From Ceratodon purpureus (taxonomy: Eukaryota > Streptophyta > Bryopsida > Pseudoditrichales > Ditrichaceae), in assembly GCA_014871385.1 (NCBI GenBank), contig CM026421.1:13259117-13323116 (forward strand): a stretch of DNA of 64,000 nt, read 5' to 3'. The translations under genes and the position numbers were made by a program. The first letter of the stretch is position 1. Each line of letters starts with the position of its first letter. The notes beneath the pieces were generated by a model. It had not been told where the DNA came from, did no database searches, and saw only the letters and a list, made by a program, of their open reading frames with translations. Below, in pieces: positions 11,896 to 24,700 of the stretch.

Positions 11896-14024
11896 TAGCT
11901 TGATCTGCCTGCTTGCCTGATTCTCTCTAACTTCGCCCAAGGGGTCCAATCCCTGACGTTCAGAGGCATGCAACTTTGGATGTCCTTTCATGGCAGAGGG
12001 AAAGCGAAAGTAGAAAAACAACCATACGAAATGATGTGGATTTGCACCAGAATATAATATATTCATCGTAGAGACTGACAACGAAAGGTTTTGTGAATTT
12101 GAAGATCATTTGATTGTGTTGGAGGAACGTAGAATGATTGCTTCCAGCACAAGACTATACTTTTCACTAGACAGGTTGAAGGTGGTAACTCTACCAACCA
12201 CGGCTTTGAAGACCGACATTGCTACAGCAACAACCCCTTTACTCTGCACAATATACACATGGATAATAATCAGAGAACTGCATCCTACAGAAAAAAAGTT
12301 CGAACAAACGCAATGGTATAACAATAAGTTACGAAGAAAACAAGCACTTCGTTTCGCTAAGCTCCCATAAATTGTTGTTGACTATTTTAGCTAGTCAATG
12401 TTAACCGTAATATTTCTGCGATCTTAGATACTAGCATGATTGTGGTCATCAGCATCCAAAACAGTGTGCAGTACTCAAGTTAAACCATATATTGTGGACC
12501 ACAAACGCTGGAGATGTTACAGTAGAACTCATACTGGTATGCATAATGCAGTATTTCAAATTTCAACCTAGGGTGTTGGATAATCAGTGTGACAAAACGA
12601 GAAGTCATGCAAAAACGAACCTGGGGAGGACCTCAACACACCGAACCGCTAACAACGATGTTCTGTGTCCACTCTACAACAATGCGGCCTGAGTATCAAC
12701 CGGTGACATATCAGTAGCATCATAGTATCACACAGGTATTGGACATATCTTTAACATAGTCAACAGCCCTCACTTGTGTGAAATTTGCAGCATTGCATTA
12801 ATCGTGAAGGATATTCAGAAATGATGTATCTCGACAGATATTGACATATAGTCAACAGCAAATGACTGTTGACATCAACGACAGTTTACGCAACGATGAT
12901 CAATTTGTCTGAGAAACAACTTACCAACTTTGGTCAATTTAAATTTCCACTAAAGCTTCTCTTTCCATTTAAAGCGAAGGGGAAGGGGCTTTATTGGTAA
13001 TCCCTGCAACATTTGGAACTTTAGAAGGGATTCGTATGAGCACTAAGAAATATACACATTGGATTGTCATAGCAAGTTAAAAGCATACACGCGAGCTAAT
13101 ATTGCTTCAAATTGAGTTACAACACCTTTGAAGAAGACATCAAAAACCTTCATTTTGCAGGTCTTCAAGCCATTCTGCTCTCCTAGTAACCGAGTACAAT
13201 AGTTTCAGAAACGCGATATTTGAGTTCAGGATGTCGTTTAGAGCTTAGGTTCTATTGCATTTCCACAGGCTAACACTGCCTTTTCTTGGAGGATTCCTGA
13301 AAGTCAAATACACAAAGATGAATACTTAAACTTGAAGTTAGCATCTACAAGGAATGCATCAATACAAATAAGGAGCTCAAAAGACACCTGACAGCAAGTG
13401 TAAATTAGCACAATGCTCACATTGAGTCCTGATGTTTAACTGGCAAATTAGGCCACAGTTTGTCAATATGTCCATTAAAGCACCTTACTAACTAATTTGA
13501 CCAAATTGCAGAAAACATATGAAGCACCAAATGCACAATGTTCGAGTAGATGACATGATCTCCGAAGCATACTAGACAACATATCCAATAAGCATACTCC
13601 TCTCACCCCTGTACAGTATCTTGATCCAGCATTCAGATAATCAAAGGTTTGGTAATAGCGAATTGGTTTAAACAAGGTTACCTTCAGCCCACTGCCAATC
13701 CTGTGGTCATCGTGCGGTGATGCTAGTACTCCTCCAACCACGACTGAGGTAGGATTGATGAAGCAACACCAGCTTCAGAGTTACTATGCTTTTTCTTTTC
13801 TGCAAAAAGTGCCCAAAATACAAGAACATATTTACTACAAGGTGTATGGAACAACTGGAGTCGGATGGTAATCTCAAGAACAGATACTTGCAACTATTGC
13901 AGGCACAACAACCTCGACTTAATGCCTAAATAATAGGTGCGAACTCCAAGTCAGAAGAGAGCCACCGATGTATCATAAAACTAGACCACGTTCATAGAAA
14001 TGCAAAAAAATACGCAGGATAAGG
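11896..14024. other. Convergent spacer between F-box and BTB genes
   Basis: Both flanking genes end towards this interval, so it holds two 3' UTRs and spacer. Several short frames exist on both strands (for example around 12110-12370 and 13475-13741), but none has domain resemblance or codon bias. Nothing else was seen. Confidence 0.5.
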
Positions 14025-17000
14025 TCACAGAGAGCCTGCAACATCCAGCTTACTCTCTTCTGATTCCGACTCTGTGGGAAAATCCAAAAACTCCTCCCAT
14101 AGCAATCCCTCCAGCTCTTGTTTCTCTTTCTCGGAGAGCTCGGCATTAGTCTCCCTGCCGCACACAAAAGCAGCCCTGGAAATGGAAAGAACCAGAATTA
14201 GCATAGCAATGTATGTCATACACTTCACTAGCAAACACTAAGATCATACCTCTAGCCATCTTGCTTAACAGACACTCCCGACCTTCCCAGCTCCATTAGC
14301 ACAATACGATCACACCACCAAGTTTCTAGTATTCATATAGAACTTACGGATTTCTAATAAATTTATATTCCAAAAAGTTGGGTAGTCATAATAGAAATCT
14401 ATGGATCCGTCATTTAATAGCTGGCCCTTCAAAACAAGCCGACAGTGACGATGAAAGTAGTGATTACCGATCATACATATGTGTAGCCTCTTCCAGGCTC
14501 TTACTGTTGCCTAAAACATAATTCTTCCCATTTACAACTATTGAAGCTCTGTAGAGTTTCTTCTTCCAAACGACCCCTTGTGGTAAAGTAGACACGACAC
14601 TCGCCTCCTCCAGCTTCTTGTTTGATGTTTGTGACCTCTTTGTTTGAACATCTGTGGAAATTGCAAAATAAAGATAGGGGATTTCAAATCAAAAGATACC
14701 ACAAAGACCAGGGATATTGATGTTTTCAAAGCGCATCTAGACATACTCCATTATAAGGTGAGGAAACATAGAATGCGACCAGTATAAAATCTCAAAATTA
14801 TCTGGCCTGAATTATAGACAACGACTAGTACCACAGATAATCCTTATGAATAGTTTCAGAATATAAATTCCTGCTTACCCTTTTTTAATGCTAATGGCTT
14901 TAGATGATTAACAGGTGGCTCAGTAGAAACTATCACCGGAGGCCTCTGCGCACCAAAAAACCTGGAACATGAACATCCTCCATTGTCAGTAAGGTAATGC
15001 AAAGTAGTGAAAGTGCGAATAGCAACTGCAAGTTTCCTTTTCGCAAGAAGTATCAATGTACATCATGAATATCACAATAAAAACAAATCTAAATCATCTT
15101 TGTCCACAACTGGAATAATTTGGACGGATCAACGGCACTGCAGAAGAAATTCAATGACAGAATGCACTATCTCCAGTGAGTATCAACATGAAAAACAAGC
15201 GATGTTGTATGACCAGCGGCCACAAAGCTTCGGATATAATTTTGTGGTCACAAATTTACAGAAAAAGATCGGTATTGCAGAATCCGGAGACCATACTTAG
15301 AAGCAGACAGAGGTAAGCATGTACTCACGCGTGCATTGAGTTGCCTGGGTACATAGCCGACATGTAAGGAGGCATGAAGGGAGGCATGAAGGGGGGGATT
15401 CCATAAGGCGATCCTTGCATCATGGGAGTATCATAAGGCATGGGTATCCTCCCTGTCTCAGATACACGACATATCAGCTAAATATCTACGCAACATATGA
15501 CTAAACAGAGCCTGAAAAGAGGGTATCAGTCGGGAGGAGGAGCATCACTAGCATGAAGAAATGAAGAAACCGGAAAATACAATGAACGCGATTCTCGTCA
15601 AATGAAACCATTATCTGTATCCGACAATTTGCTTCAGAATACATTGGCCTGTATTATCACTGTGAAAGAAAACCGCGTTCGAAGTTAACGTACCAGGAGT
15701 GCCAGGCGTGACGTTATCATTCAATTTTTTCCTTCCACCTTCCGATTTAGGTAGCTTTGCTTTGTCTTTGCCCTTCTCAGTATCTTCTACCAGCCCGTCT
15801 GCCTCTCCTTTAGCATTCATTGCCTCGAATACATTTGTGATTACTATCTCCTCTAAAGGTTCCGCAGTGTTGTTTTCAGCATTTTGAGACACTGCACCCA
15901 AGTCCTGGGAAGGCGAATATGCACCTGCATTTGCATCTGAACAACCAAACGAGACGTAATCATCAAAGTTCACCCAAACCATTGGTTATATAAAGTGAGT
16001 ATGCTGTGAAAACAAAAAGCTTCAAGAGGTAAGATGAATTTCAGAATCTTTCCCCACCCTTGCATTTACAGGACGTGCAACAAGTATTAAAAGGAGACTA
16101 GTATCTTTAAGTTTAGGACCTGGGAAAACAAAAAACCACTCAAAAGAAAGGATAAGTCGGACAACAGAAATGGCAAACATACCTTTCGCACGGCGTTTTT
16201 TGGAACTCTTGGTCTTCTTCAATTCTAAAAACTTCTCGTACAGCTCCAATAACAATTTTGCATCTGTTTGACAATACTGCTTATACTGGTCGAATGTAGA
16301 CAATTCTCCCATACTTGTCGCCTCCTTTAGCATGGCATCTAAAACGGCCTCGGAGCAATATTTCTTCGCAACTACGAACATGGAGATGGCGTTTTCTTTA
16401 CAAATATTGGCCACCAAAGCCTCCTCGCAGACTAACCTAAGATACTCAACCTTGTACTTATCTGCTGCTTGTAAAAGAGACGGAGAATGCTTCACCAGCA
16501 ACTTCGGATCTACTGAAGCTGTATAGAAAAATTTCACGAATGTGCTCAGCTCCTCATGGGACATGTCAGCCATTTCAATAAGATTATCTTTGACTTCAAC
16601 GCGAAAGAGGTTTTCAAATTCTTGAGATTTTGCTGCCTGCACGAAACAAGCACTTATATTATACGCTCAGACACATAATCAAACTGTCTACAAGTTTACA
16701 TCAAGAACTGTCGACAGAAACACCTCCGTCGTCGCTTACAGTAGAGAAGAAGCTACAATACAATACATTGAATATAAACAACCCAAAGTCTCGTAATTCA
16801 ACAGTGAAACTCAAACCACGATTTCCAGCTGCAAATTACGCAATCAACCAGCGACAACAGATAAGCTAACCAGAATAGCCTTGTGTGCATGGACACGCCC
16901 CGCATCTTTGGCCACCAGCTGGACATCCACATGTGAACCCTCCGAGTCAAGACCAGAATGCACATCCGGCTTCCACAGTGCCAAGAAATCCCGCTGTTGT

Positions 17001-17170
17001 TCCAGCTGCTTCACTTGGGTTTCCAAGCTTTTGAGCTTGTCGGCTTTCCAAACGCTAAGAAAGTCCCTCTGCTTCTCAAGAAGCCGCACATGCGCTTCCA
17101 TGTTCCTGACCATAGCCTCGGCAGCACGCAATCGTGAGCTATTCCAGTTCTCGATGGGCACCTTCTCCAT
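14025..17170 (-). CDS. BTB/POZ protein with coiled-coil N terminus and AP2/ERF-like domain
   Basis: Seven exons on the minus strand, 17170-16871, 16636-16183, 15936-15694, 15452-15329, 14961-14879, 14651-14468 and 14175-14025, sum to 1539 nt, 512 residues. Residues 15-65 hold two copies of a coiled-coil unit (EKQRDFLSVWKAD and EQQRDFLALWKPD). The BTB domain spans about 72-180 (DVQLVAKD, HAHKAILAAKSQEF, FVKFFYTASVDP) and is followed by a BACK-like helical part to about 245 and a basic patch KKTKSSKKRRAKG. Residues 250-400 are low-complexity, then proline- and methionine-rich (MPPFMPPYM). Residues 426-477 resemble an AP2/ERF domain: YRASIVVNGKNYVLG, SLEEATHMYDRAAF, then G and N at the expected spacing. 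The tail is acidic (WEEFLDFPTESESEES). BTB proteins usually act as CUL3 adaptors. An alternative upstream start at 17203 is possible. Confidence 0.82.
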
Positions 17171-20004
17171 GATCAGTACCTCCAGAACATTGACTCTGAT
17201 CAAAGAGCTTCACCAACAAGAACGCTTCCGCATGTCAAGAAGCAAACGAGCCGTCAACCCAACATACGTAATTCCTTCCCAACGTCCACAGCTTCTGCTC
17301 TACACGCATGAACCTCCATCTCTATTCTCTGCGCTGCTCGCATTGTGTAGAAAGCGATCGAACAACACCCGTGCAGCAGATCGACGTTGTTCCAGATTGA
17401 GCTCTAGCTTTCCAATAACCCTATTTCCCATCTCAACAACAAAGCACTTGCAATAAAATACTCACTCACTCACTCACTCACTCCAATCAACGCCTGCCGT
17501 ATATTCGATCCCTCCAGGTTACAAAGAAAGTACAAAAACCCTAAACCCTTGATGCACAACCCCTTCTCAAAGAAATAATCAATCCTTCCCCACTCCTCAA
17601 GGCTGCAAACACAACTAATTTCCCTCCAACTCAAACCCACCGTACAACCATAAATGCCTCTCCAGACATACTACGAATATACCAACACATAATCATTCAC
17701 AAAATCCTCCTCCCTTACATTTTATAAACACCATTCCAAACAAAACACGACTCTAAGCCTCTCATCCTCCAAGCGCTTCCAAAACCAGATCAACTCCCCC
17801 TCCCTTGGATCGCAACATTGCATCTCCTCCACCACATCCTGGGATCAAATTTCGCTCCCACAAACTGCCATATTCCAGGACCAAACCAACCAAAAATTCC
17901 ACACACTCCTACATCCTCCCCATCAATCCTAAATCCACAAACTTCCCCTACGACACATCTTTACAGAACCAAGAACCGAAACAGAGACTATGAGCAACCC
18001 AATTGGCAGCAACTTCTACCGACCCTGAAGCATATGTCATGAGCCCACAAGCTCACCAAACAGAGCACCAGGAGTTGGCTTCGCACATCACCATAACATA
18101 ACGTCCTTCTCTTTTTCCACTTCCAAGAGGTCAATAGCCCGGTGTGAAATCATGCATGCTCTGATGGAGAGAGACTACCATCGCCATACTACCAGTAAGT
18201 TAGAGTCTGGCATGGGCTATCTATCTAGGTCCTGGCCTCCTGGTGGACTGAGTCATGTCCTACACTGCCTGCAATTTATGACATGGTTTGTTTTGGGCCA
18301 TGGTGATGGTGAGTGTGGGAATGGGATGAGACTCAGACTGATTGGTGAGCTGCTAGAGTTGGTGATGATGTTAGTGGTGTTGTTGGTGTGTGCATTTGGC
18401 TATGGCCGGCCATGGAAGAGGAGCCTGCTTGCTTCTTGGGTGTGCCATTGTCCAAGTGGCGTCCTCGCCTCTGTTTGGTGTGTCTCTGGAAGTGTGTCTG
18501 GGACGGTTGGTGCACCCCAAGACCGACACTCTCGGTGGCGTTTGTGGATTTCAGAGTTCCTGTGATGTGTATTTCTCGTTGTATTGAGGTGGAGTGATGG
18601 TTTTTTACGACCTACTCACTCTTGGGTTCTGTGCTCCGTTGTCTGGTCTGAGGGGTGGGTCACTTGGGGATCTGAGCTTTCTTGTGGGATCGGATGCAAC
18701 AAAGTCTCAACAAAGTCTCAACAAAGTGGAGTCCTCGGACGGCGGAAAAGGAAGTGGGTTCAGAGGTAAACCAGAACTGGGGTTGTTTTTAAGACGACGA
18801 AGGTGATGTTTATTAGCAACAACCATAACACCACGTGGGTCCAAACAGAAGCCAAATCAACACCTGATAGAACTAATGAGATGGGGTCATGACTTACCAG
18901 GATTTTCTTTTTTCCTTTTCTTCTGCTGACTATTTTGAGGCATGATCCTAAGTTTGAGACTCGAGAGTTGGTCCGGGAAGACTTGGACACCCTTTTCTTT
19001 CGTTCGTTTGACACAACGAAGAGGATTCATTGTAAAAGTGGGGGAGACCTCACTTTGAGCTTTGAAAATTGAATGTTCTGGGTGTGGATGAGGTGGTTGA
19101 AGTCTGCTGGTGTCTGTTTGTGCGAAAGAGGTAATCTTTCTTATTTAGGACGTGGATAGAGTGGTTGTAGTGCTGTTGGATTGTGCTGTGGTAAGGTAGG
19201 ATTATGTCTGAAAGGGTTGGCATTACCTTCAGGAGGATTGTTCCAAATCTTCAAGGTCAGATTCATCTCAATCTTGCATCTCTAGAAAAACAGGAGATTC
19301 AATTCCAGCGAGCATGGATGATCGAGAAAGGGACTAATGTTTGCGTTCTTCCTCCTCATAATTTGATCAGAACTGAAGTTTATCTGCAGATTGAATTAAA
19401 GCTTTGGATTCAAGACAAGGAAAGTGATTGAAATATCCAGTCAAGCCCTAGTCCAGGACAAGGCACCTGTGCTTGAATGTGCGATAGCTCGTCATGAAAA
19501 TTACTACCTGAAGCTTCAGGTCCAGCTCCGGAACAGATCCTCCAACAACATTGTGAAGATTGGACATCGCCCATGACTCCGAGATCATATTGTTTCTCAA
19601 GAGTTTCCACCTTGTGCCACTATTAACAGATTCCGTTCTATCCTCCTAATATATACATACAGCATGCTCCGCATGCAACCAGGAATTGTAGTCACGAACT
19701 AAATTATGATCCTAGCTGCCCATGGTTGCCGCTTCTCCGAGCATCAATTGCCGCACAAGAGAACATTGTCTTCTGCAGATCAGGAGCTCCTTTGCCATCT
19801 ACGGTAATCTCCCAAACAGTTTTCTGCAATAATTCACCAGCAGCTAACAACCAGGAAAGTCGAAGATTCACGAAGCTATCCTCAAATTGGCTCTTGAGTC
19901 GGTTCAAATCGTTCGCCCTCCAGCAGCCTCTCCTTAAAACTAGAGACAATTAATGCATCATCTCCTCAGTTGGGAAACAAAATGAAGGAAGCATGTCAAA
20001 TGAA
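17171..20004. other. BTB gene promoter and gene-free stretch
   Basis: The left part is C-rich and serves as the upstream region of the BTB gene. A plus-strand frame at 18152-18565 and another at 19204-19431 are open but match nothing and have no convincing splice partners. A short direct repeat (AAAGTCTCAAC, two copies and a partial third) sits near 18700. No gene is called. Confidence 0.45.
17459..17483. repeat. (ACTC)n microsatellite
   Basis: About six perfect copies of the tetranucleotide ACTC lie 290 bases upstream of the BTB gene start, probably in its leader or core promoter. A telo-box-like doublet, AAACCCTAAACCCT, follows at 17536-17549. Confidence 0.9.
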
Positions 20005-21700
20005 TCAGTGGATGCTGCTCATGAGAGTTTCCCCAGCTTGACAATCACTCAAACGCAACTCGATGGAATCGTCGCTCCACGCCTTCACCTTACAGCATGA
20101 TCTCCGAGGCGTCTGCATGCATGCCCGGACAAACAAGAAGCGAACTTAATCATGGATACTTACAAGAATAGACCCACATGATATGAACAAGAAGCTCTCC
20201 CCGACCTTTGAATCTATACATCAGTGACGGATTCAACATAAAATGACGATTTCGCACCTCAAACCAGGAGTTGGCGACGGGCTCTTTGAGAATTCTAATG
20301 CGTCGGACGGTAGTGAGAGGCTGCAAGTCCTTCTCACACGATGCTCTCGTCTGCTTCAAATCTTCATTCCTCAGATACACACTCTCCAACAAGCTGCCAG
20401 GTGAATTTGTGCTCTTCGTGCTCTTCACCGTCTTCATGTAGAACATAGCCGGCCGCTTGCACAGCTCTTTGGGCGGTTCCCGCGTGTTGAACGGAAACTC
20501 GACCTTATCGTTTCGACGTTTGATGCTAGAAAACGTCCGCAAAGGCGTCTCGAGCTCCCGTGGAGTGAGAAACCCTTTGTACACTTGCACCACGTATCCC
20601 CAGGAGACCGAGATCGACCACTTCTGCCCGTCGGCGTAGCAGACGGATTGCTGCAAGACGCTGGCGGATTCTACCCTTGCAGCTTCGAGGAGATGGTCGA
20701 TGGCAGCGTACTTGGTGAGCCCGGGGAAGATGGGCTGGATCAAGTCCATGTGGTGGATGCTCACGAGAGGCGCCTGCGGATGCGCTGCCAGCATGCCCAT
20801 CGCATTTCCTTGGATGTCCATCTGGTGGAACCCTAGCTCCTTCGTGAGCGACACGCCGAGCTCGCTCATGCACACGAAGATGCGCTCGTCGCTGCCGAAC
20901 AGATCTGGGTACCTGGCGAGGCAAGCGTCTTGCATGTGGGCGAGCTCCGCAGCCAAGGGGTAGCTGATGGCGAATCCTCCGCCACCGAAGGCCATGTTGA
21001 AGGAGAACAGGACGTTCTGCGTGTGGGTCTCGGAGTTGCTGCCGATGTAGTACATCTTCCTGCTGTCGTACTTCGACAGCACCTTCACCAGATTCTCTGG
21101 GAAGAAGAATGTGTCATCGTCGCCCATGACAAACCAGTCCACATCCGGCAACCCCAGGCGGAATGTCTCCGAGACGATTCTTGCGATGCGAGTGGCGGTT
21201 CTCTTGCGGAGATTGAACGGGTAGTTGGAGATGTCTTCAGAGACTTTGAACGGCGGCACATCTTTCTCCCATGTCCCGTTCACCTCCCGGTCCAACCACA
21301 CGATGGCTCTTGTGCTCTTGTCCAAACTGTACCATCTCCTGATGTATTCCTTCCTGTTTGGCCAGTTCTTCGCTGCCCCTGCGATGCCGAAAACTATTCG
21401 AGCAAGATGGGTGCCTTGCTTCGGAGCAGGACTAAGAGTGGAAGGTGGTTGTTGCAGGGGTGAGGGGAGGGGCTTCTGTTCCGGAGTAAAGCTGGGATCG
21501 GATTGAGTGACCATGCTTGACAAGGTATGGACGGAGATGTATTTGCCGGCTCTACACATAACCAGTGATTGCAGAAGGTAGACCAAGGTGAGCGCGCAGC
21601 CGATGACGATGGCGAAGCTGACCCAGGAGAAGCCATGGTCGAAGAAGTTTAGAATTCCCCATGAGTTCGACTTTTTGGGTGCATTCGCCTTCTGGGCCAT
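20005..21700 (-). CDS. DUF604 Fringe-like (GT31-type) glycosyltransferase
   Basis: Two exons, 21700-20258 and 20112-20005, join in phase 0 to 516 residues. It is a type II Golgi-style protein. A short cytosolic tail is followed by one membrane anchor at about residues 26-48 (VSFAIVIGCALTLVYLL) and a proline-rich stem to about 98. The catalytic domain begins at RIVFGIAGAAKNWPNRKEY. The metal-binding DDD lies at 194-196 in VMGDDDTFFFPENL, followed by GGGGFAIS at 239-246, typical of plant DUF604 / Fringe-like proteins. The small second exon encodes TPRRSCCKVKAW and ends MSSIH; it restores the conserved C-terminal PRR-x-CC motif, so the longer unspliced frame ending CKYP is likely wrong. Sugar donor and acceptor are unknown. 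An in-frame ATG at 21760 would add 20 residues, but the ATG at 21700 gives the usual short cytosolic tail. Confidence 0.87.
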
Positions 21701-24700
21701 CGCTGCTTCCACCCTGAGGTATCCAATCTTACAGCATGAGCCCGCGTCTGTGACACACAAAGTAACGAAGAAACTCGGTTAAACTTGTATTTGTATTTCA
21801 CAGAAACTCCCTCCTTGCACAACTCGGTAGCAAGCTCCTTGTGTATGGAAAATCAGTGTACAAAATTGTTCCGTGACACTTCTTGACTAAATTCCTTCAT
21901 CAGCAACCGTCTTTTCCTCGTCACTAGTATGATGGCAGTCGCATCAGTTCGCTACTAAGAACCGAATTTACAATCGAATAGTGTACGTCAACAAGTGGAG
22001 TATCATCTGCTTCTTCATATTGCTCCTACACAATTCTCTTTACTCCATTCCGTAGCTGTTTGTTTCAAATCCATTTAAAGAGCAGTAAAAATTCAAATCG
22101 GTCCCTTGCGAACTAGCTGCAAGCTGAAGAAAAGGGGGATCCAAAACCAAGTCGCATCGTAATTCCGGACTCAGAAGATTCTCGAAATACTTCAAGAACA
22201 AACAAACGGTTGCAAGAGTAGGAAAACACATGAACAACTATGTTGAATCTCTAACGATGCAAGCACTAAACCCTGAGCTTTCGAACACCGAAGCTTCTTT
22301 CAACTTCAAAGAGGGCAAATTTGGGGATCATATCTCCGGCAGCTTCGGAAGATCACCATGCCACGCCATCGACTCGCCATCATTCAAACTAACAAATTCT
22401 GCGAAATAAGGTCAAATCAGCCGAGGAATTTTTACCTTCAGTCGCTCAACGAGCTCCAGATTGCGCCGTGCCTCACGTTGTAATCACTGCGGCCTTCTAG
22501 TTCTCTTCTTGTGCGCCAGTCTTCCAAACGTCGGCTTGGAAGACAGAAATCAAGACACAACATTAAACTTGAAACACACTCCGACGCTGTGAATTTGTTT
22601 GCACCAGTTCCAAAATACGTCAGAAACCACGATCAAAACCCTCCCATACTCTATTCTCCTTTCCAAGTGGCTCCCTAACCACTCCTGATGCAATTAATTG
22701 CTAGTGTCAGCCTGACCGACCGGTAGAAGCTCCTCTCGAACGACGTTCGGAGCAAGTACAACACATGCATCACTGCTCAGATCGGACACAAGAGAAGCAA
22801 GCTTGAATTCACAGCGAGATCGAAACGATGATCGACAAGATGCTGATCATCACATCCAAGGTCCGGCCCATCGTGTGGGAAAGCCGTCCGATCATGTCAG
22901 TGTAGTACCATTCACCCGGTTGCCTGTCTGTGTGTGTGTCGACGTCACACCGCTCCCGGGAATTGAGTCGTCTGTACAAGTCCAGATGGACTATGGAGGT
23001 CTGGCGTTGGACTCGGCACTGAAACAGGTCCAAATTCCTCACTCTTCTCGCCTGCAAAAACAATGTTTTTGCAAAAGATCGGGGCCCCGCTTTCAGGCTC
23101 CAGCTTTCAGTCAACGGCGAGAAAAGGAGGGCCCTGGCGTCGATGGTTGTGGTGGACTTTCCATGGCGTCACCAAAAAAAGGAGAAAGTTGGTGTGCGAG
23201 CTCTGGGACCCAGCTTGATCCGGCCAGCTTCATGGACAGGAATTCTCTCTCATGACCAGTCTCATCACCTGCAACGATGGCAAACCAAAGTTTTGTCTTA
23301 AATTAAATTAAATTAAGATGACAGAGGTATGAATGCAGTGTATGACATACCGATTTCCGAGTTTTCCAATAATCAAGCGATGGGGAGAAACTAGACTGCG
23401 TCGGAAGGAAAAACTTGAGCATAACTTGCCAGCGTTGGAAGGAAAAACTTGAGTGTAACGTATATCACAGGAAGCTGCTTTGTCTACTTAACTGGTGAGA
23501 AATGGGTTCAAAAATCATGGTAATCAGTTTCTGTGCTGTTCAGTACTTGCTATTTTGCACAAAACTTGCTATGGACAGCAGCTGGGGTACTTTCCAGTAA
23601 ATGGAACAGTGTTCTCTGTGGTAGTAGGTGTAAATTAGCCCAAACAGTGGTAGCAATATTCAAAAAGGATTGGTATATATTCCAGTATTTTAACTTTGGG
23701 TTCCGGCTATACCTCGCCAGGCACTGCATGCCATGCTGCATGCACTAGTACTGTAACAGCCAATGGAGAAATATATTTTATTACATTCCAGGTTTAGGTG
23801 CCAGATGTAGGTGGAAAATTGCTGTGGTGCGTGACTTTCACTGTGATGCCTGAGATAGAAACTATCAGTAGTAAATTAGGTGAATGATTTTCCACCACTT
23901 TCTCTAAGCCTGTGACTAAATTATTATTCTACATGCATCAACAGTAACCATCTGGGATTCTCGGCCCATATTGGTCATTTCATGAACAAACAATTTTGAC
24001 ACTGTAATGTACAGATTCCTTCTGTTTTTGGATCTTTGGACATTGACATTAATCAAATGATTGTTGTTTTTTTTCTTCTAGGTAGTAGGAAGTTGGAACC
24101 TGGGAAAAACACTGAGAAGTAGGAGTAAGTGACAGCAGTCACGGTGGTAAGAGCATGTGCTTCACCTTAGAATTGCTGCCACGTACATCCAGTGCACCCC
24201 AATTGTGGTGATGATCATGCAGGGATGATCAGTAAGTTATCGCACAAGTCCAAATTAGTGAATCGGCTGCAACCAATAATGTGCATGCTCCCACGCAGAT
24301 CAAGTATAAAGTACTGGCCTGCTGGTATTCCGATCACCAGTTGAAGCAGTTTAGCAATGCAATGACCACGGTGTAAGGACTTGGTCACTCGTACACAGAA
24401 CCAAAGTATCCATTTCCATATTACAGTATGCAGTAGTTACAGTGACAGGGCTTTGCAATAGAATTCGGAATTCATCACTTGTGCACGATGATTTTGGTAG
24501 AGTTGGAATGAAGTACCAGTGCATAACTTTATAAAAAATAGGACATCTCTAATTACTGGCGATAATTAGTGAGTCTGAGTAAGTTTACTCCCAAAAAATA
24601 TTGGATTGGAGACCAAAGGAATGATTTTTTTTTCATCAAAGAATTCCTGTTTTTGTTGGACTCTAATCTGTAGAAGTAAACTCATAAAACTTGGTTTCTT

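Noticed and set aside
18152-18806. Overlapping Trp/Cys-rich plus-strand frames
   Set aside because: Three frames are open at once in G/T-rich DNA, which points to composition rather than coding.
20526-21463. Several open frames on both strands over the DUF604 gene
   Set aside because: GC-rich third positions of the real gene keep shadow frames open; none has domains.
22803-23255. 150-codon plus-strand frame
   Set aside because: No domain, no codon bias, matched by a minus-strand frame of similar length, and no splice partners.
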